Shown here: positions 38,048 through 47,150 of the stretch, in pieces
How the letters are laid out: every line of letters starts with the position of its first letter
How positions within the stretch are numbered: position 1 is the first letter of the stretch
Source: Agromyces larvae
GTDB lineage: Bacteria; Actinomycetota; Actinomycetes; Actinomycetales; Microbacteriaceae
Direction of reading: 5' to 3'
Length of the DNA stretch: 64,000 bases
Assembly (NCBI RefSeq): GCF_022811705.1
Contig: NZ_CP094528.1
Coordinates: forward strand, 1,984,001-2,048,000
Made by a program: the position numbers and the translations under genes
The notes under the pieces: generated by a model
Told to the model about the DNA's origin: nothing
The model's database searches: none
What the model saw: only the letters and a program-made list of their open reading frames with translations

Positions 38048-38124
38048 CCGGCCCAGGCGTGCGGTCGATGCGTGCCGGTCGCTCCCCGATGGTGAACCAT
38101 CTCAACGCCAGTCGCGACCCGGCA
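38048..38124 (-). promoter_or_regulatory. ZTP (pfl) riboswitch
   Basis: On the minus strand the leader of glyA contains the conserved 5' half GGGTCGCGACTGGCG (38120-38106), a small hairpin ATGG-TTC-ACCAT, then CGGGGAGCGACC and the conserved 3' half CCGCACGCCTGGGC (38064-38051). These are the hallmark blocks of the pfl motif, which binds ZTP/ZMP when formyl-THF is short. It sits about 95 nt upstream of glyA and should control glyA-folD, both classic targets. The expression platform was not worked out. Confidence 0.9.
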
Positions 38125-38201
38125 AGCATACCAATGGATGCCGCGGAGCCTCGTTCGCTCTGTCGCTGCGCCGCCGTCCGTGGGAAGATGGAGCTCCCGA
38201 G

Positions 38202-38216
38202 TTTGTTAGGACTCCT
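38202..38216. promoter_or_regulatory. possible ROK-repressor site before the GH20 gene
   Basis: TTTGTTAGGACTCCT: the first eight bases match the left arm of the palindrome at the ROK regulator start (TTTGTTAGTAA at 55789), and the rest is a weak dyad (AGGA-C-TCCT). It is 6 bp from the GH20 start codon. A shared repressor for both GlcNAc loci is plausible but the right arm is poor. Confidence 0.35.
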
Positions 38217-38221
38217 TCCAT

Positions 38222-39877
38222 ATGCGACGACGCACCTCGGCGCTGCTCGCGAGCGGCCTGCTCGCGACCACGCTGCTCGCCGGCTGCACTCCCGCCGACC
38301 AGAACGGAACCCCCATGCCCGGCATCACGCCACTGCCCGTCTCGTTCGAGCTGCACGAGGAGGATGCGCCGTTCCGGCTCGCCGAGTCGACGCGCGTCCG
38401 CGTCGAGGGCGACGCCGGCGCGGCGCCCGAGCTCCTCGCCGAACGGCTGCGGGCCGCGACCGGCTGGGAGATCCCGGTCGTCGCGGCCACGGCATCCGGC
38501 GACGACGACGCCGAGCCCGGGGCATCCGACATCCTCATCGTGGTCGCACCCGGCGAGGCGCCCGACGCCGCCGCCGAGGGGTACACGCTCGAGGTCTCCG
38601 CCGACGGCGCGCGCATCGGCGCCGACACCGCGGCAGGTGCGTTCTGGGGCACGCAGTCGCTGCGGCAGCTGCTGCCCCCGGCCATCGAGCGACCGGATGC
38701 CACCGAGCCCGCCGGCGGCTGGACGGCCGCCGCGGCATCCGTCACCGACGCCCCGCGCTTCGCCTACCGGGCCGCGATGCTCGACGTGGCCCGCCACTTC
38801 TTCCCCGTCGAGGACGTCGAGGGCTATCTCGACCAGCTCGCGCTGCTGAAGTTCAACGTGCTGCATCTGCACCTCACCGACGACCAGGGCTGGCGCATCG
38901 AGATCCCGGGCCGGCCCGAACTCACCGGCATCGGCGCCGCCACGTCGGTGGGCGGCGACGGCGGCGGCTTCTACACCGCCGACGACTACCGCCGCATCGT
39001 CGGGTACGCCGCCGACCGGCAGATCACGGTAGTGCCCGAGATCGACCTGCCCGGCCACACGAACGCGGCGCTCAGCGCCGATCCCGAACTCAACTGCGAC
39101 GGCGTCGCCCCGGCACCGTACGAGGGCATCGAGGTCGGCTTCTCGTCGCTGTGCGCGTCGCCCGAGCGGGCCGAGGCCACCGATCGGTTCCTCGCGGACG
39201 TGCTCGGCACCGTCGCCTCGCTCACCCCCGGCCCGTACCTCCATGTCGGCGGCGACGAGTCGCACGCGACGCCCGAGGCCGACTACCTCGATCTGGTGCG
39301 CCGCATCACCGCGGCGGCCGCGGCGACCGGCAAGACGGTGATCGCCTGGCATGAGGCGGGCAGCTCCACCGAGCTGCCCGCGGGCACGATCGGCCAGTAC
39401 TGGAACTACGTCGAGCCCGAGAACGACGAGGTGGTCGCGCAGACCCGCTCCTTCGTCGAGCAGGGCGGGAAGGTCGTGATGTCGCCCGCCGATGCCGCGT
39501 ACCTCGACATGAAGTACGTCGACGACCCGCAGACCGCGCTCGGCCGCACGGTCGGCCTGCAGTGGGCGAAGGGGCCGACCACCCTCGACGAGGCGTACGC
39601 CTGGGAACCCACCGCGATCGTGCCCGGCGTCGGCGAGCAGCAGGTGCTCGGCGTCGAGGCGCCGATCTGGACCGAGACGCTGTCGCGCTTCGACGAGGTC
39701 GAGTTCATGGTGTTCCCGCGCATCACCGCGATCGCCGAGATCGCCTGGTCGCCGATGCCTGCGGGCGGCGAGCGCGACCACGACGCGTTCTTCGAACGGG
39801 TGGCCCGGCTCGGCGAGCGCTGGGACGCGCTCGGGGTGACCTACTACCCGATGCGGGGCGTACCGTGGACGCGATGA
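38222..39877 (+). CDS. beta-N-acetylhexosaminidase lipoprotein (GH20)
   Basis: 551 residues. Lipoprotein signal with lipobox LLAGC (Cys22), so anchored outside the membrane. GH20b-like N-terminal domain to about 175, then the catalytic barrel: LHLHLTDDQGWRIEIPG, VPEIDLPGHTNAAL, and the Asp-Glu pair D345-E346 in HVGGDESHAT; GVEAPIWTETL near the end. Releases terminal GlcNAc/GalNAc from chito-oligosaccharides or glycans by substrate-assisted catalysis. Coupled to nagA by ATGA. Confidence 0.93.
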   Translation: MRRRTSALLASGLLATTLLAGCTPADQNGTPMPGITPLPVSFELHEEDAPFRLAESTRVRVEGDAGAAPELLAERLRAATGWEIPVVAATASGDDDAEPGASDILIVVAPGEAPDAAAEGYTLEVSADGARIGADTAAGAFWGTQSLRQLLPPAIERPDATEPAGGWTAAAASVTDAPRFAYRAAMLDVARHFFPVEDVEGYLDQLALLKFNVLHLHLTDDQGWRIEIPGRPELTGIGAATSVGGDGGGFYTADDYRRIVGYAADRQITVVPEIDLPGHTNAALSADPELNCDGVAPAPYEGIEVGFSSLCASPERAEATDRFLADVLGTVASLTPGPYLHVGGDESHATPEADYLDLVRRITAAAAATGKTVIAWHEAGSSTELPAGTIGQYWNYVEPENDEVVAQTRSFVEQGGKVVMSPADAAYLDMKYVDDPQTALGRTVGLQWAKGPTTLDEAYAWEPTAIVPGVGEQQVLGVEAPIWTETLSRFDEVEFMVFPRITAIAEIAWSPMPAGGERDHDAFFERVARLGERWDALGVTYYPMRGVPWTR

Positions 39878-41028
39878 GCACGACGACCGTCATCCATTCC
39901 GCCCGCGTGATCACGGGCGCCGAGCGCAGCGACGACGGCTGGGTGCGGTTCGAGGGCGACCGGGTCGCGGCGCGCGGCCTGGGCGACGGATGGCGCGACG
40001 CGCTCGCGCCCGACGCGCAGGTCACGGATGCCGCGGGGCGGCTGCTCGTGCCGGGATTCATCGACCTGCACGGGCACGGCGGAGCGGGGGTCGCGTACGA
40101 CGAGGGCGCCGAGGCGATCGAGCGAGGCCTGTCGATGCACGCCGCGCACGGCACCACGCGCGCGGTGCTCTCCCTCGTCACCGCGCCCGTCGATCGGCTC
40201 GCCGAGCAGCTCGCGGTCGTCGCCGAGGCGTCGCGGCGCGACCCGCGTGTGCTGGGCGCCCACCTCGAGGGCCCGTTCCTGGATCACGAGTTCCGCGGTG
40301 CGCACGACCCGGCGCTGCTGCGTCAGGCCGATGCGGCCGCGGTCGAGCGGCTGCTCGAAGCATCCGGCGGGGCCCTGCGCCAGGTGACCATCGCACCCGA
40401 GCATCCCGGCGCGCTGGACGCGATCGACCGGTTCGTCGAGGCGGGCGTGCGCGTCGCGGTGGGGCACACGGGCGCCGACTTCGACACCGCACTGGCCGCG
40501 TTCCAGGCGGGCGCGTCGATCCTGACGCATGCGTTCAACGGCATGCGCGGCATCCACCATCGGGCTCCCGGTCCGGTGGTCGCCGCGATGCATGCCGACC
40601 ACGTGACGCTCGAGATCGTGAACGACGGCGTGCACGTGCACCCCGACGTAGTGCGGCTCGCGTTCCGGGGGGCGCCCGGCCGGGTCGCCCTCATCACCGA
40701 CGCGATGGCCGCCGCCGGCGCCGCCGACGGGCGGTACGACCTGGGCTCGCTCGAGGTCGAGGTCGTCGACGGCGTCGCCCGGCTCGTCGAGGGCGGCAGC
40801 ATCGCGGGGTCGACGCTCACGCTCGACGCGGCCCTGCGACGCGCGGTGCGCGACGGCGGCATCCCGTTGGAGGAGGCGATCGGCGCGTTGACCGTGACGC
40901 CGGCCGCGGCCATCGGGCGGGCGCACGACCTCGGCCGGCTCGATCGCGGATTCGCCGCCGACGCGGTGCTGCTCGACGACGACCTCGCCGTCGAGGCGGT
41001 CTGGGGTGCGGGGACGCGGCTGGCCTGA
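39874..41028 (+). CDS. nagA: N-acetylglucosamine-6-phosphate deacetylase
   Basis: 384 residues, amidohydrolase fold. PGFIDLHGHGGAGVAYDE, GAHLEGPFLDHEFRGAH (metal Glu), VGHTGADFDTALAA, THAFNGMRGIHHRAPG, EIVNDGVHVHPD and ITDAMAAAGAADG with the catalytic Asp are all in place. Makes glucosamine-6-phosphate and acetate. The ATG overlaps the GH20 stop. Its partners nagK and nagB are in the second GlcNAc locus about 7 kb away. Confidence 0.94.
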   Translation: MSTTTVIHSARVITGAERSDDGWVRFEGDRVAARGLGDGWRDALAPDAQVTDAAGRLLVPGFIDLHGHGGAGVAYDEGAEAIERGLSMHAAHGTTRAVLSLVTAPVDRLAEQLAVVAEASRRDPRVLGAHLEGPFLDHEFRGAHDPALLRQADAAAVERLLEASGGALRQVTIAPEHPGALDAIDRFVEAGVRVAVGHTGADFDTALAAFQAGASILTHAFNGMRGIHHRAPGPVVAAMHADHVTLEIVNDGVHVHPDVVRLAFRGAPGRVALITDAMAAAGAADGRYDLGSLEVEVVDGVARLVEGGSIAGSTLTLDAALRRAVRDGGIPLEEAIGALTVTPAAAIGRAHDLGRLDRGFAADAVLLDDDLAVEAVWGAGTRLA

Positions 41029-41298
41029 GCGCGGGTTCGGGTTCCGCACTCGCGCGAGCGGCTCGCGTTCGACGCCGCATCCCCGCCGGAGGGCGGCGGC
41101 CTGGCCCGGATGACTGTTCCCCCAGCTCACCCGGGCCGACCGTCGTGCCCCTCCACCAGAAGAGATGCAGTCCGTCCCCGGCTATGACGCGGATGCGCCG
41201 AAAATCTGCTGGAATTGGGCGCACCCCTGGTCTCGCGTCATGAAACCCGCTCCCGCGCGTCTCTCCAGCGGAGCCGACGACCCGAACGGAGGTGCGAC

Positions 41299-43173
41299 AT
41301 GGCCCGACAGGCCGCCGCGACCGGTGACGCCGACCTCGTGATGCGCACGCGGTCGGGAGACGCCGACGCCTACGCCGAGCTCTGGCGACGCCATGCCGCC
41401 GCCGGGCGCACCGTCGCGCGCTCGTTCAGCTCGCTCGACCCCGACGACCTCGTCGCCGAGTCGTTCACCCGCATCTACGACGCGATCGGCAAGGGCGGCG
41501 GCCCCACCGGCGCGTTCCGGCCGTACCTGTTCACGACCATCCGCAACACCGCGGCGAGCTGGGGCCGCGCCCGCCACGAGACCACGCTCGACACGCTCGA
41601 ATCGTTCGAGGACCCGTCGAGCTCCGAGGCCGCCTCCCTCGAGGCGCTCGACGCCGGGCTCACCGCCCGTGCGTTCCGTTCGCTGCCGACGCGCTGGCAG
41701 GAGGTGCTCTGGTACAGCGAGGTCGAGGCGATGACGCCCGCGCAGATCGCGCCGCTCATCGGCATGAGCGCGAACTCGACCGCCGCGCTCGCCTACCGCG
41801 CCCGCGAAGGACTGCGCCAGGCGTGGATCACCGCGCACCTGCGCGGCACCGACGCGCCCGACTGCCGGTGGACGGTCGACCGGCTCGGCAGCTACACCCG
41901 CGGCAAGCTCGGCGCGCGCGACACCGCGAAGCTCGAGGCGCACCTCGACGACTGCGCGAAGTGCACCATCGTCGCCGCCGAGGCCCGCGAGGTCGGGTCG
42001 CGCCTCGCGCTCGTGCTGCTGCCGCTGGTCGCCGGGATCTCGGGGGCGACCGCGTACACCGCCTGGCTGCAGGGCGGCGAGGCCGCGGTCGCGGCGAGCG
42101 CGGCCGGGCTGAGCGGCGCGGGCGGCGCGGGTGGCGCGAGCGGCGCCGGCGCGACGACATCGGGCGCGGCGGCGGGGGCAGGCTCGACGGCCGGCGCCGG
42201 TGCTGCGGCGGGCGGCGCCGCCGCGGGTGCGGGCGTCGCATCCGGGGTCGCCGGCGTCGCCGGCGGGATCGGGGGCCTGATCGCGATCGGCGGCACGGGC
42301 GCTCTCCTCGTCGCGGCCGCCGCGGTCGCCGCGACGGTGGTGCTTCCGGCGGTGCTGTCGAGCACGGAGACCTCGTCGGGCCCGGCCGCGCAGGCGGCCG
42401 CGCCCGAATCGACGGATGCCACGGGCCCGAAGCCGAGCGTCGCGCCGACGCCGAGCGCGCCGCCCGCGGCGAGCCCGACCCCTGAACCGAACCCCGAACT
42501 CAGCCCCGAGCCCGAGGCGAGCCCCGACGTCGACGCGGCGCCGGGGACGGGCGCGCAGCCGGGGGCTCCGGCCGACCCCGCACCCCGCCCGAATCCCGGC
42601 CCCAGCCCCTCGCCGAGCCCGGAGCCCGAACCGGAGCCGGAGCCAGAGCCGGAGCCGGAGCCAGAGCCGGTCGATACCGAAGCGCTCGCCCCCGAGATCG
42701 GCTCGATCGACACCGCCGGCGGCCTCGTCGACCCGATCGTCGCGGGCATCGCCGAGCCCGGGGCATCCGTCGTCGTCAGCGCGGCCGGACGCACCTGGAC
42801 CGCCACCGCCGACCCGGCGGGGGCCTGGTCACTGCTCATCGACGGCCTCCCGGCCGGGACGACCGACCTCACGGCGACGCAGACCGACCTCGCGGGCAAC
42901 ACCTCGCCGGCGTCCGCTCCGCACCAGGTGGTGCTCGACGCGCCCTCCGCGGCGCTCCGGCTCCTCCGCATCGACCTGACCGGCGCGCCCGGGGCGACCG
43001 TGGCGCTCGACATCGACGGCGACGTCTCACTGCACACGCTCGACGCGGCGGGAACGGCACGCGAGTCGAACAGCTTCCTGCGCTGGTGGCTCGCCTCGAG
43101 CGTCGAGGTGCGCTACGTCGTCGGGGACCGCTCGGGCCCCGCAGCGGCCGCGACCTGGTTCGACCTGTTCTGA
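41299..43173 (+). CDS. ECF sigma factor fused to membrane-anchored extracellular Ig-like region
   Basis: 624 residues. Sigma-70 region 2 (about 20-85: DADAYAELWRRH, DPDDLVAESFTRIYDAI) and region 4 (120-178: RSLPTRWQEVLWYSEVEAMT, PLIGMSANSTAALAYRAREG), then a zinc-finger anti-sigma-like motif (HLDDCAKC; H215, C219, C222), a hydrophobic segment near 236-255, a long Gly/Ala-rich stretch, another membrane segment (about 325-350), a Pro/Glu-rich stalk including repeated EP, and an Ig-like domain (GLVDPIVAGIAEPGASVVV). Thus sigma factor, anti-sigma-like domain and sensor stalk are one protein. ATG follows GGAGGT by 6 nt. No separate anti-sigma gene nearby. Confidence 0.8.
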   Translation: MARQAAATGDADLVMRTRSGDADAYAELWRRHAAAGRTVARSFSSLDPDDLVAESFTRIYDAIGKGGGPTGAFRPYLFTTIRNTAASWGRARHETTLDTLESFEDPSSSEAASLEALDAGLTARAFRSLPTRWQEVLWYSEVEAMTPAQIAPLIGMSANSTAALAYRAREGLRQAWITAHLRGTDAPDCRWTVDRLGSYTRGKLGARDTAKLEAHLDDCAKCTIVAAEAREVGSRLALVLLPLVAGISGATAYTAWLQGGEAAVAASAAGLSGAGGAGGASGAGATTSGAAAGAGSTAGAGAAAGGAAAGAGVASGVAGVAGGIGGLIAIGGTGALLVAAAAVAATVVLPAVLSSTETSSGPAAQAAAPESTDATGPKPSVAPTPSAPPAASPTPEPNPELSPEPEASPDVDAAPGTGAQPGAPADPAPRPNPGPSPSPSPEPEPEPEPEPEPEPEPVDTEALAPEIGSIDTAGGLVDPIVAGIAEPGASVVVSAAGRTWTATADPAGAWSLLIDGLPAGTTDLTATQTDLAGNTSPASAPHQVVLDAPSAALRLLRIDLTGAPGATVALDIDGDVSLHTLDAAGTARESNSFLRWWLASSVEVRYVVGDRSGPAAAATWFDLF

Positions 43174-43219
43174 GCGCGGGCTGCGTCGCGCACCGGCGCG
43201 ACTCGTCCCGCCCCGCGGG

Positions 43220-44470
43220 TCAGCGCGCGAGACGCTGCCCGATCACGAGCACGATCGCAGCGGCCACGAGCAGCACGACGTAGACCCAGGGCAGCGCACC
43301 GACGCCGACGCCGTCGAACACGAGTGCGCCGACGAGCGCACCGCCGCCGATGCCGGTGTTGAACCCGGTCGTGTAGAGCGCGCTCGCCGCATCTCGGTGC
43401 GACGGGGGCGCCGCCCGCAGCAGCCGCACCTGGAGCAGTGCGGGCAACGCGCCGAACGCGAGCCCCCAGACGGCGAGCGCGGCGATGCCGGCCGCCTCCC
43501 CCGGCACGAGCGCGATCATCGCGAGCGCGACCGCGATCACCGTCATCGACACGAGGATGGCTGCGGTCGCCCGCCGCGCGAGCGGCGACCCGGCGATCAC
43601 GAGTCCGACCGCACCGGCCGCGCCGTACACGAACAGCAGCGGGCCGACCGCCGCGGGACCGACGCCGATGAGGTCGGTGAGCAGCGGCGCGATGTAGGTG
43701 AACACCGCGTACTGGCCGAGCATCGTGAGCGCCGTCACCGCGCACACCACGAGGACCGCGCCGAGCGCCGGGTCGCTGCGCCGGAAGCGCGCGGCGGTCG
43801 GATGCACCGCGACGGCGGGCGCGGCATCCGTGCCGGTCGAAGGCGGCGACGCGGCATCCGCGACCGCCGCGCCCGAACCTGCCCGTTTCGGAAGCGCGAG
43901 CCGCACCGCGATCGCCCCCGCGAGCGTCAGCCCGCCCACGACCGCGAACGCGACCCGCCAGCCGAACGCCTGCCCGAGCACCGTCGCGGCCGGCACCCCG
44001 AGCACGATCGCGAGCGTGCCGCCGCCGATCACGATCGCAACGGCGCGCGCGATGAGCCGATCGGGCACGAGCCGCGACGCCTCGGCCGCGACGATCGACC
44101 AGAACACGCCGTGCGCGAGGCCGCCCGCGAACCGCACCGCCACGAGCACCCAGTACGTCGGCGCCAGCGCCGTCGCGATGGTCGAGGCGCCGAGCACGGT
44201 GAGCACGACGACGAGCAGCAACCGGCGCGGAACCCGCGCGGTGAGCGCGACGAGCGGAGCGCTGGTCAGCACGACGGTGAGGGCGAACACCGACACGGTC
44301 AGCCCGATCGCGGACTCGCCGACGTCGAGGCCCGCGGCCATCTCGGGCAGCAGGCCGGTGGGCAGCAGTTCGAGGGTGATCGAGAGGAAGACGGCGCCCG
44401 CGAGGGTGAGCAGCGCCGACCAGGGCACGGTGGTGCGCTTCCCGGCGCGCGCGGATTCGGTGACGGACAT
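43220..44470 (-). CDS. MFS transporter (DHA1, AraJ/sugar-efflux type)
   Basis: 416 residues, 12 predicted membrane helices. FLSITLELLPTGLLPEMAAG in helix 1, SAPLVALTARVPRR (motif A), GLAHGVFWSIVAAEASRLVP and GGGTLAIVLGVPAATVLGQ are typical of the AraJ/YdhP branch, exporters of sugars or drugs. A long loop with AAVADAASPPSTGTDAAPA splits the two halves. Alone on its strand; no adjacent regulator. Substrate unknown. Confidence 0.88.
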   Translation of the reverse strand: MSVTESARAGKRTTVPWSALLTLAGAVFLSITLELLPTGLLPEMAAGLDVGESAIGLTVSVFALTVVLTSAPLVALTARVPRRLLLVVVLTVLGASTIATALAPTYWVLVAVRFAGGLAHGVFWSIVAAEASRLVPDRLIARAVAIVIGGGTLAIVLGVPAATVLGQAFGWRVAFAVVGGLTLAGAIAVRLALPKRAGSGAAVADAASPPSTGTDAAPAVAVHPTAARFRRSDPALGAVLVVCAVTALTMLGQYAVFTYIAPLLTDLIGVGPAAVGPLLFVYGAAGAVGLVIAGSPLARRATAAILVSMTVIAVALAMIALVPGEAAGIAALAVWGLAFGALPALLQVRLLRAAPPSHRDAASALYTTGFNTGIGGGALVGALVFDGVGVGALPWVYVVLLVAAAIVLVIGQRLAR

Positions 44471-44605
44471 CAGGATGTCTCTCCGACGGCGTTCCCCGCG
44501 CGGGATCGTTCACCGCCGCGGGTCGACTACGCGCTCGTGTGCGCGCCCAGGGCCGACGTCGACCGCCGACCGTCGCCCAGTCTACGCGGGCGCTACGATC
44601 ATCGG

Positions 44606-45478
44606 ATGACCACGGATGCCTCCCCCGAACGCCTGCACCACTGGGTCGTCACCCTGAGCTGCACCGACGGTCCCGGCATCGTGCACGCGGTCAGCGGCGC
44701 CATCGTCGCCGCGCGGGGCAACATCACCGAGAGCCAGCAGTTCGCCAGCGGCGACACCGGCCGGTTCTTCCTGCGCGTGCAGGTCGAGTCGCCCGCCGGA
44801 CGCGCCGAGTTCGAGGCCGCGCTGGCACCCGCGGTCGAGCGGTGGAACATGGACCTGCACCTCGACGAGGTCGGCCGCCCGCTTCGCACCCTCGTGCTCT
44901 GCTCGACCGCCGGGCACTGCGTGAACGACCTGCTGTTCCGCCAGCGCGCGGGCCAGCTGCAGGTCGAGGTGCCGCTCGTGCTCTCGAACCACGGCACGCT
45001 GCGCGACCTGGTCGACTTCTACGGCGTGCCGTTCGAGTCGGCGCCCGTCACCTCGGCCGACGAGAAGGCCGCGTTCGAGCGGCGCGTGCTGCAGGCCGTC
45101 GAGGAGCACGACATCGAGCTCGTGGTGCTCGCCCGCTACATGCAGATCCTCTCCCCCGAGCTGTGCGAGGCGCTCGCCGGGCGGTGCATCAACATCCACC
45201 ACTCGTTCCTGCCCGGGTTCAAGGGCGCGAACCCGTACCGGCAGGCGCACGCCCGCGGCGTGAAGCTCATCGGCGCGACCGCGCACTTCGTCACGAGCGA
45301 CCTCGACGAGGGCCCGATCATCGAGCAGAACGTGGTGCGGGTCGACCACTCGCGCTCGGTCGGCGAGCTCGTCGCGATCGGTCAGGACGAGGAGAGCCGC
45401 ACGCTCAGCCAGGCGGTGAAGTGGTTCGCCGAGCGGCGCGTGCTGCTCGACGGGGCGCGCACGATCATCTTCCGCTGA
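44606..45478 (+). CDS. purU: formyltetrahydrofolate deformylase
   Basis: 290 residues. N-terminal ACT domain (LSCTDGPGIVHAVSGAIVA, ITESQQF) that binds regulatory ligands, then a formyl-transferase domain with LVLSNHGTLRDLVDFYGVPF and the catalytic INIHHSFLPGFKGANPY, GATAHFVTSDLDEGPII. Hydrolyses 10-formyl-THF to formate and THF, balancing the one-carbon pool served by FolD and GlyA. ATG has TACGAT 6 nt upstream (leaderless type). Confidence 0.95.
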   Translation: MTTDASPERLHHWVVTLSCTDGPGIVHAVSGAIVAARGNITESQQFASGDTGRFFLRVQVESPAGRAEFEAALAPAVERWNMDLHLDEVGRPLRTLVLCSTAGHCVNDLLFRQRAGQLQVEVPLVLSNHGTLRDLVDFYGVPFESAPVTSADEKAAFERRVLQAVEEHDIELVVLARYMQILSPELCEALAGRCINIHHSFLPGFKGANPYRQAHARGVKLIGATAHFVTSDLDEGPIIEQNVVRVDHSRSVGELVAIGQDEESRTLSQAVKWFAERRVLLDGARTIIFR

Positions 45479-45538
45479 GCGCGGAGGCCCTGCCGGGCGC
45501 GGAGGCCTCGCCGGGCGCGGAGGCCTCGCCGGGCGCGG
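45479..45538 (+). repeat. 18-bp tandem repeat, three copies plus a part
   Basis: Unit GCGCGGAGGCCTCGCCGG at 45479, 45497 and 45515 with a partial fourth (45533). The first copy has two changed bases. It starts immediately after the purU stop codon and ends before the next gene's promoter. Each unit contains a GAGGCCTC palindrome. Confidence 0.85.
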
Positions 45539-45558
45539 CTCGATTAGGCTTGACCGTC

Positions 45559-45918
45559 GTGAACGACGCCACCCCCGCCCCTCTGAAGATCGGCCCGAAC
45601 GACATCCTGCGGTTCCTGCTGGAGCTGTTCGCGTTCGTGAGCCTCGCGGTCTGGGGGTTCGTCGACTTCGAGCTGCCGTGGCCGGGTGTGCTCGTCGGGA
45701 TCGTCGCCCCGCTGGCGGCGATCGCGCTCTGGGGGCTGTTCCTGTCGCCGAAGGCGGTCTTCTCGATCGACGCGTTCGGCAAGGCGCTCATCGAGATCGC
45801 GATCTTCTCGGCGGTCGCGATCGCGTGGTGGCTCATGGGCCAGCCGGTCGTCGCGATCGTCGTGGCCGTGGTCGCCGCGGTGAGCGGCATCATCAACGGG
45901 CGCAAGCAGCTCTCATAG
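45559..45918 (+). CDS. DUF2568 (YrdB-like) small membrane protein
   Basis: 119 residues from the GTG of VNDATPAPLKIG. Four hydrophobic segments: LRFLLELFAFVSLAVWGF, GVLVGIVAPLAAIALWGLF, ALIEIAIFSAVAIAWWL and VVAIVVAVVAAVSGII. The ELFAFVSLAVWGF and LFLSPKA stretches are typical of DUF2568. Function unknown. TAGGCT lies 8 nt before the GTG; a TTG at 45550 is the alternative start. Confidence 0.8.
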   Translation: MNDATPAPLKIGPNDILRFLLELFAFVSLAVWGFVDFELPWPGVLVGIVAPLAAIALWGLFLSPKAVFSIDAFGKALIEIAIFSAVAIAWWLMGQPVVAIVVAVVAAVSGIINGRKQLS

Positions 45919-45933
45919 CCGCTGCCCGCCCCG

Positions 45934-45965
45934 CCTGCACGGCGCCGGGCGGTTTCGCGTGCAGG
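45934..45965. terminator. weak hairpin between convergent genes
   Basis: CCTGCACG and CGTGCAGG (8 bp perfect) around a 16-nt loop, between the ends of the DUF2568 gene and the convergent membrane protein gene. Short stem, so only a tentative terminator. Confidence 0.3.
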
Positions 45966-45991
45966 GCGGCGGCGGGGTCGGATGCCTCGAG

Positions 45992-47131
45992 CTACGCCGG
46001 CACGGGCACCGACTCCGGCAGCGGCTCCGGGACGGCGGGGTCGTCCTCGTGGGCGGCGATCGCGTCGGGCTCGGCACCGCCGGCGGTGCGGAAGTGCCCC
46101 ACGACGGACAGCAGCAGTCCGCCGACCGTCCAGGCGCCGAGCACGAGCCACGGGAACGTCGTGTCGGCGTTCGGGAAGTAGCTCAGCTCGCGCACGAGCG
46201 TCGCCGCGGCACCGGGCGGGAACCACTGGCCGACCTCGCCCCACGGTGCGGGCAGGAACTCCGCGGGCATCGTCGACGACGAGATCGGGTTGGCGAACAG
46301 CATCATGACGATGGGGCCCACCGCGATGCCGGCGCGCCCGATGAGCGCCACGAATCCGGTGATGGGTGCGGCGATCGCCGCGAGGGCCAGCGCGATCGCC
46401 GCGGCATCCGGCCAGAATTCGCCCTGCAGCGAACCGAACCAGCCGCCGAGGATGCCCGACAGCGCCACTCCTCCGACGACCGAGTAGATCGCGACGGCGA
46501 CGACGCGGCGCAACGCACCGATGATCGCGATCGAGATCGCGATGCCGCCGATCATGCCGCCCATCACGAGCGGGAACATCGCCGAGGCGAGGCCGCTGCC
46601 CCGCGGGTCGCTGTCGGCGAGCGGCACGACATCGGTGGCCGGAACGTCGATGTGCGGCGGCGCGACCGGAGCCCCCGCGGCGGCGGCCTCGGCGGCGGCT
46701 CGGGCGTTGATCTGCGCTTCGAGGGTCTGGCCGATGCCGGTCAGCATCTGCGAGACCGGCAGGCTCGCGGCCGACGAGGTGAGCACCTCGGGGTGCTCGC
46801 CGAGCACGATCGCGCCGTAGACGTCGCGCTGCTCGATCGCATCGACGGCCGCCGACCGGTCGTCGGCTGACTGCAGGGCGACGGCGCCGGGCTGGTGCTC
46901 GTCGATCGCCGCCTCGACCGCGTCGATCGCCTGGTCGGTGCCGACGATCGCGATCGGCAGGTCGCGCGGCTCGGCCGTGACGCTCGGCCACGCGAAGGCG
47001 AGCACGACGACGGCGACCACCGCCGCGAGCGCCAGGGCGACGCCGACGAGCCGGCCGATCGGCGTGTGCGGTGCGTGCGGTGCACGACCGGCGGCGGGCG
47101 GTGCCGTGCGAACGGCGTCGGCTCGAGGCAT
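45992..47131 (-). CDS. ABC-2/YhgE-type membrane protein under TetR control
   Basis: 379 residues. One N-terminal membrane helix (VGVALALAAVVAVVVLAFAW), an extracytoplasmic domain of about 160 residues (PIAIVGTDQAIDAVEAAID, DVYGAIVLGE), then five C-terminal helices including MFPLVMGGMIGGIAISIAII. This resembles the YhgE/Pip and ABC-2 permease group. No ATPase gene is adjacent. The ATG follows AGGAGGT. Divergent from a tetR gene with an operator between, so expression is probably repressed until a ligand appears. Transported substrate unknown. Confidence 0.78.
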   Translation of the reverse strand: MPRADAVRTAPPAAGRAPHAPHTPIGRLVGVALALAAVVAVVVLAFAWPSVTAEPRDLPIAIVGTDQAIDAVEAAIDEHQPGAVALQSADDRSAAVDAIEQRDVYGAIVLGEHPEVLTSSAASLPVSQMLTGIGQTLEAQINARAAAEAAAAGAPVAPPHIDVPATDVVPLADSDPRGSGLASAMFPLVMGGMIGGIAISIAIIGALRRVVAVAIYSVVGGVALSGILGGWFGSLQGEFWPDAAAIALALAAIAAPITGFVALIGRAGIAVGPIVMMLFANPISSSTMPAEFLPAPWGEVGQWFPPGAAATLVRELSYFPNADTTFPWLVLGAWTVGGLLLSVVGHFRTAGGAEPDAIAAHEDDPAVPEPLPESVPVPA

Positions 47132-47150
47132 CCGAACCTCCTGAAATAAA

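Noticed and set aside
36682..38100. Longer glyA start at 38100
   Set aside because: The extension covers the ZTP riboswitch and encodes no family sequence; the TTG at 37956 has a good Shine-Dalgarno and gives the normal length.
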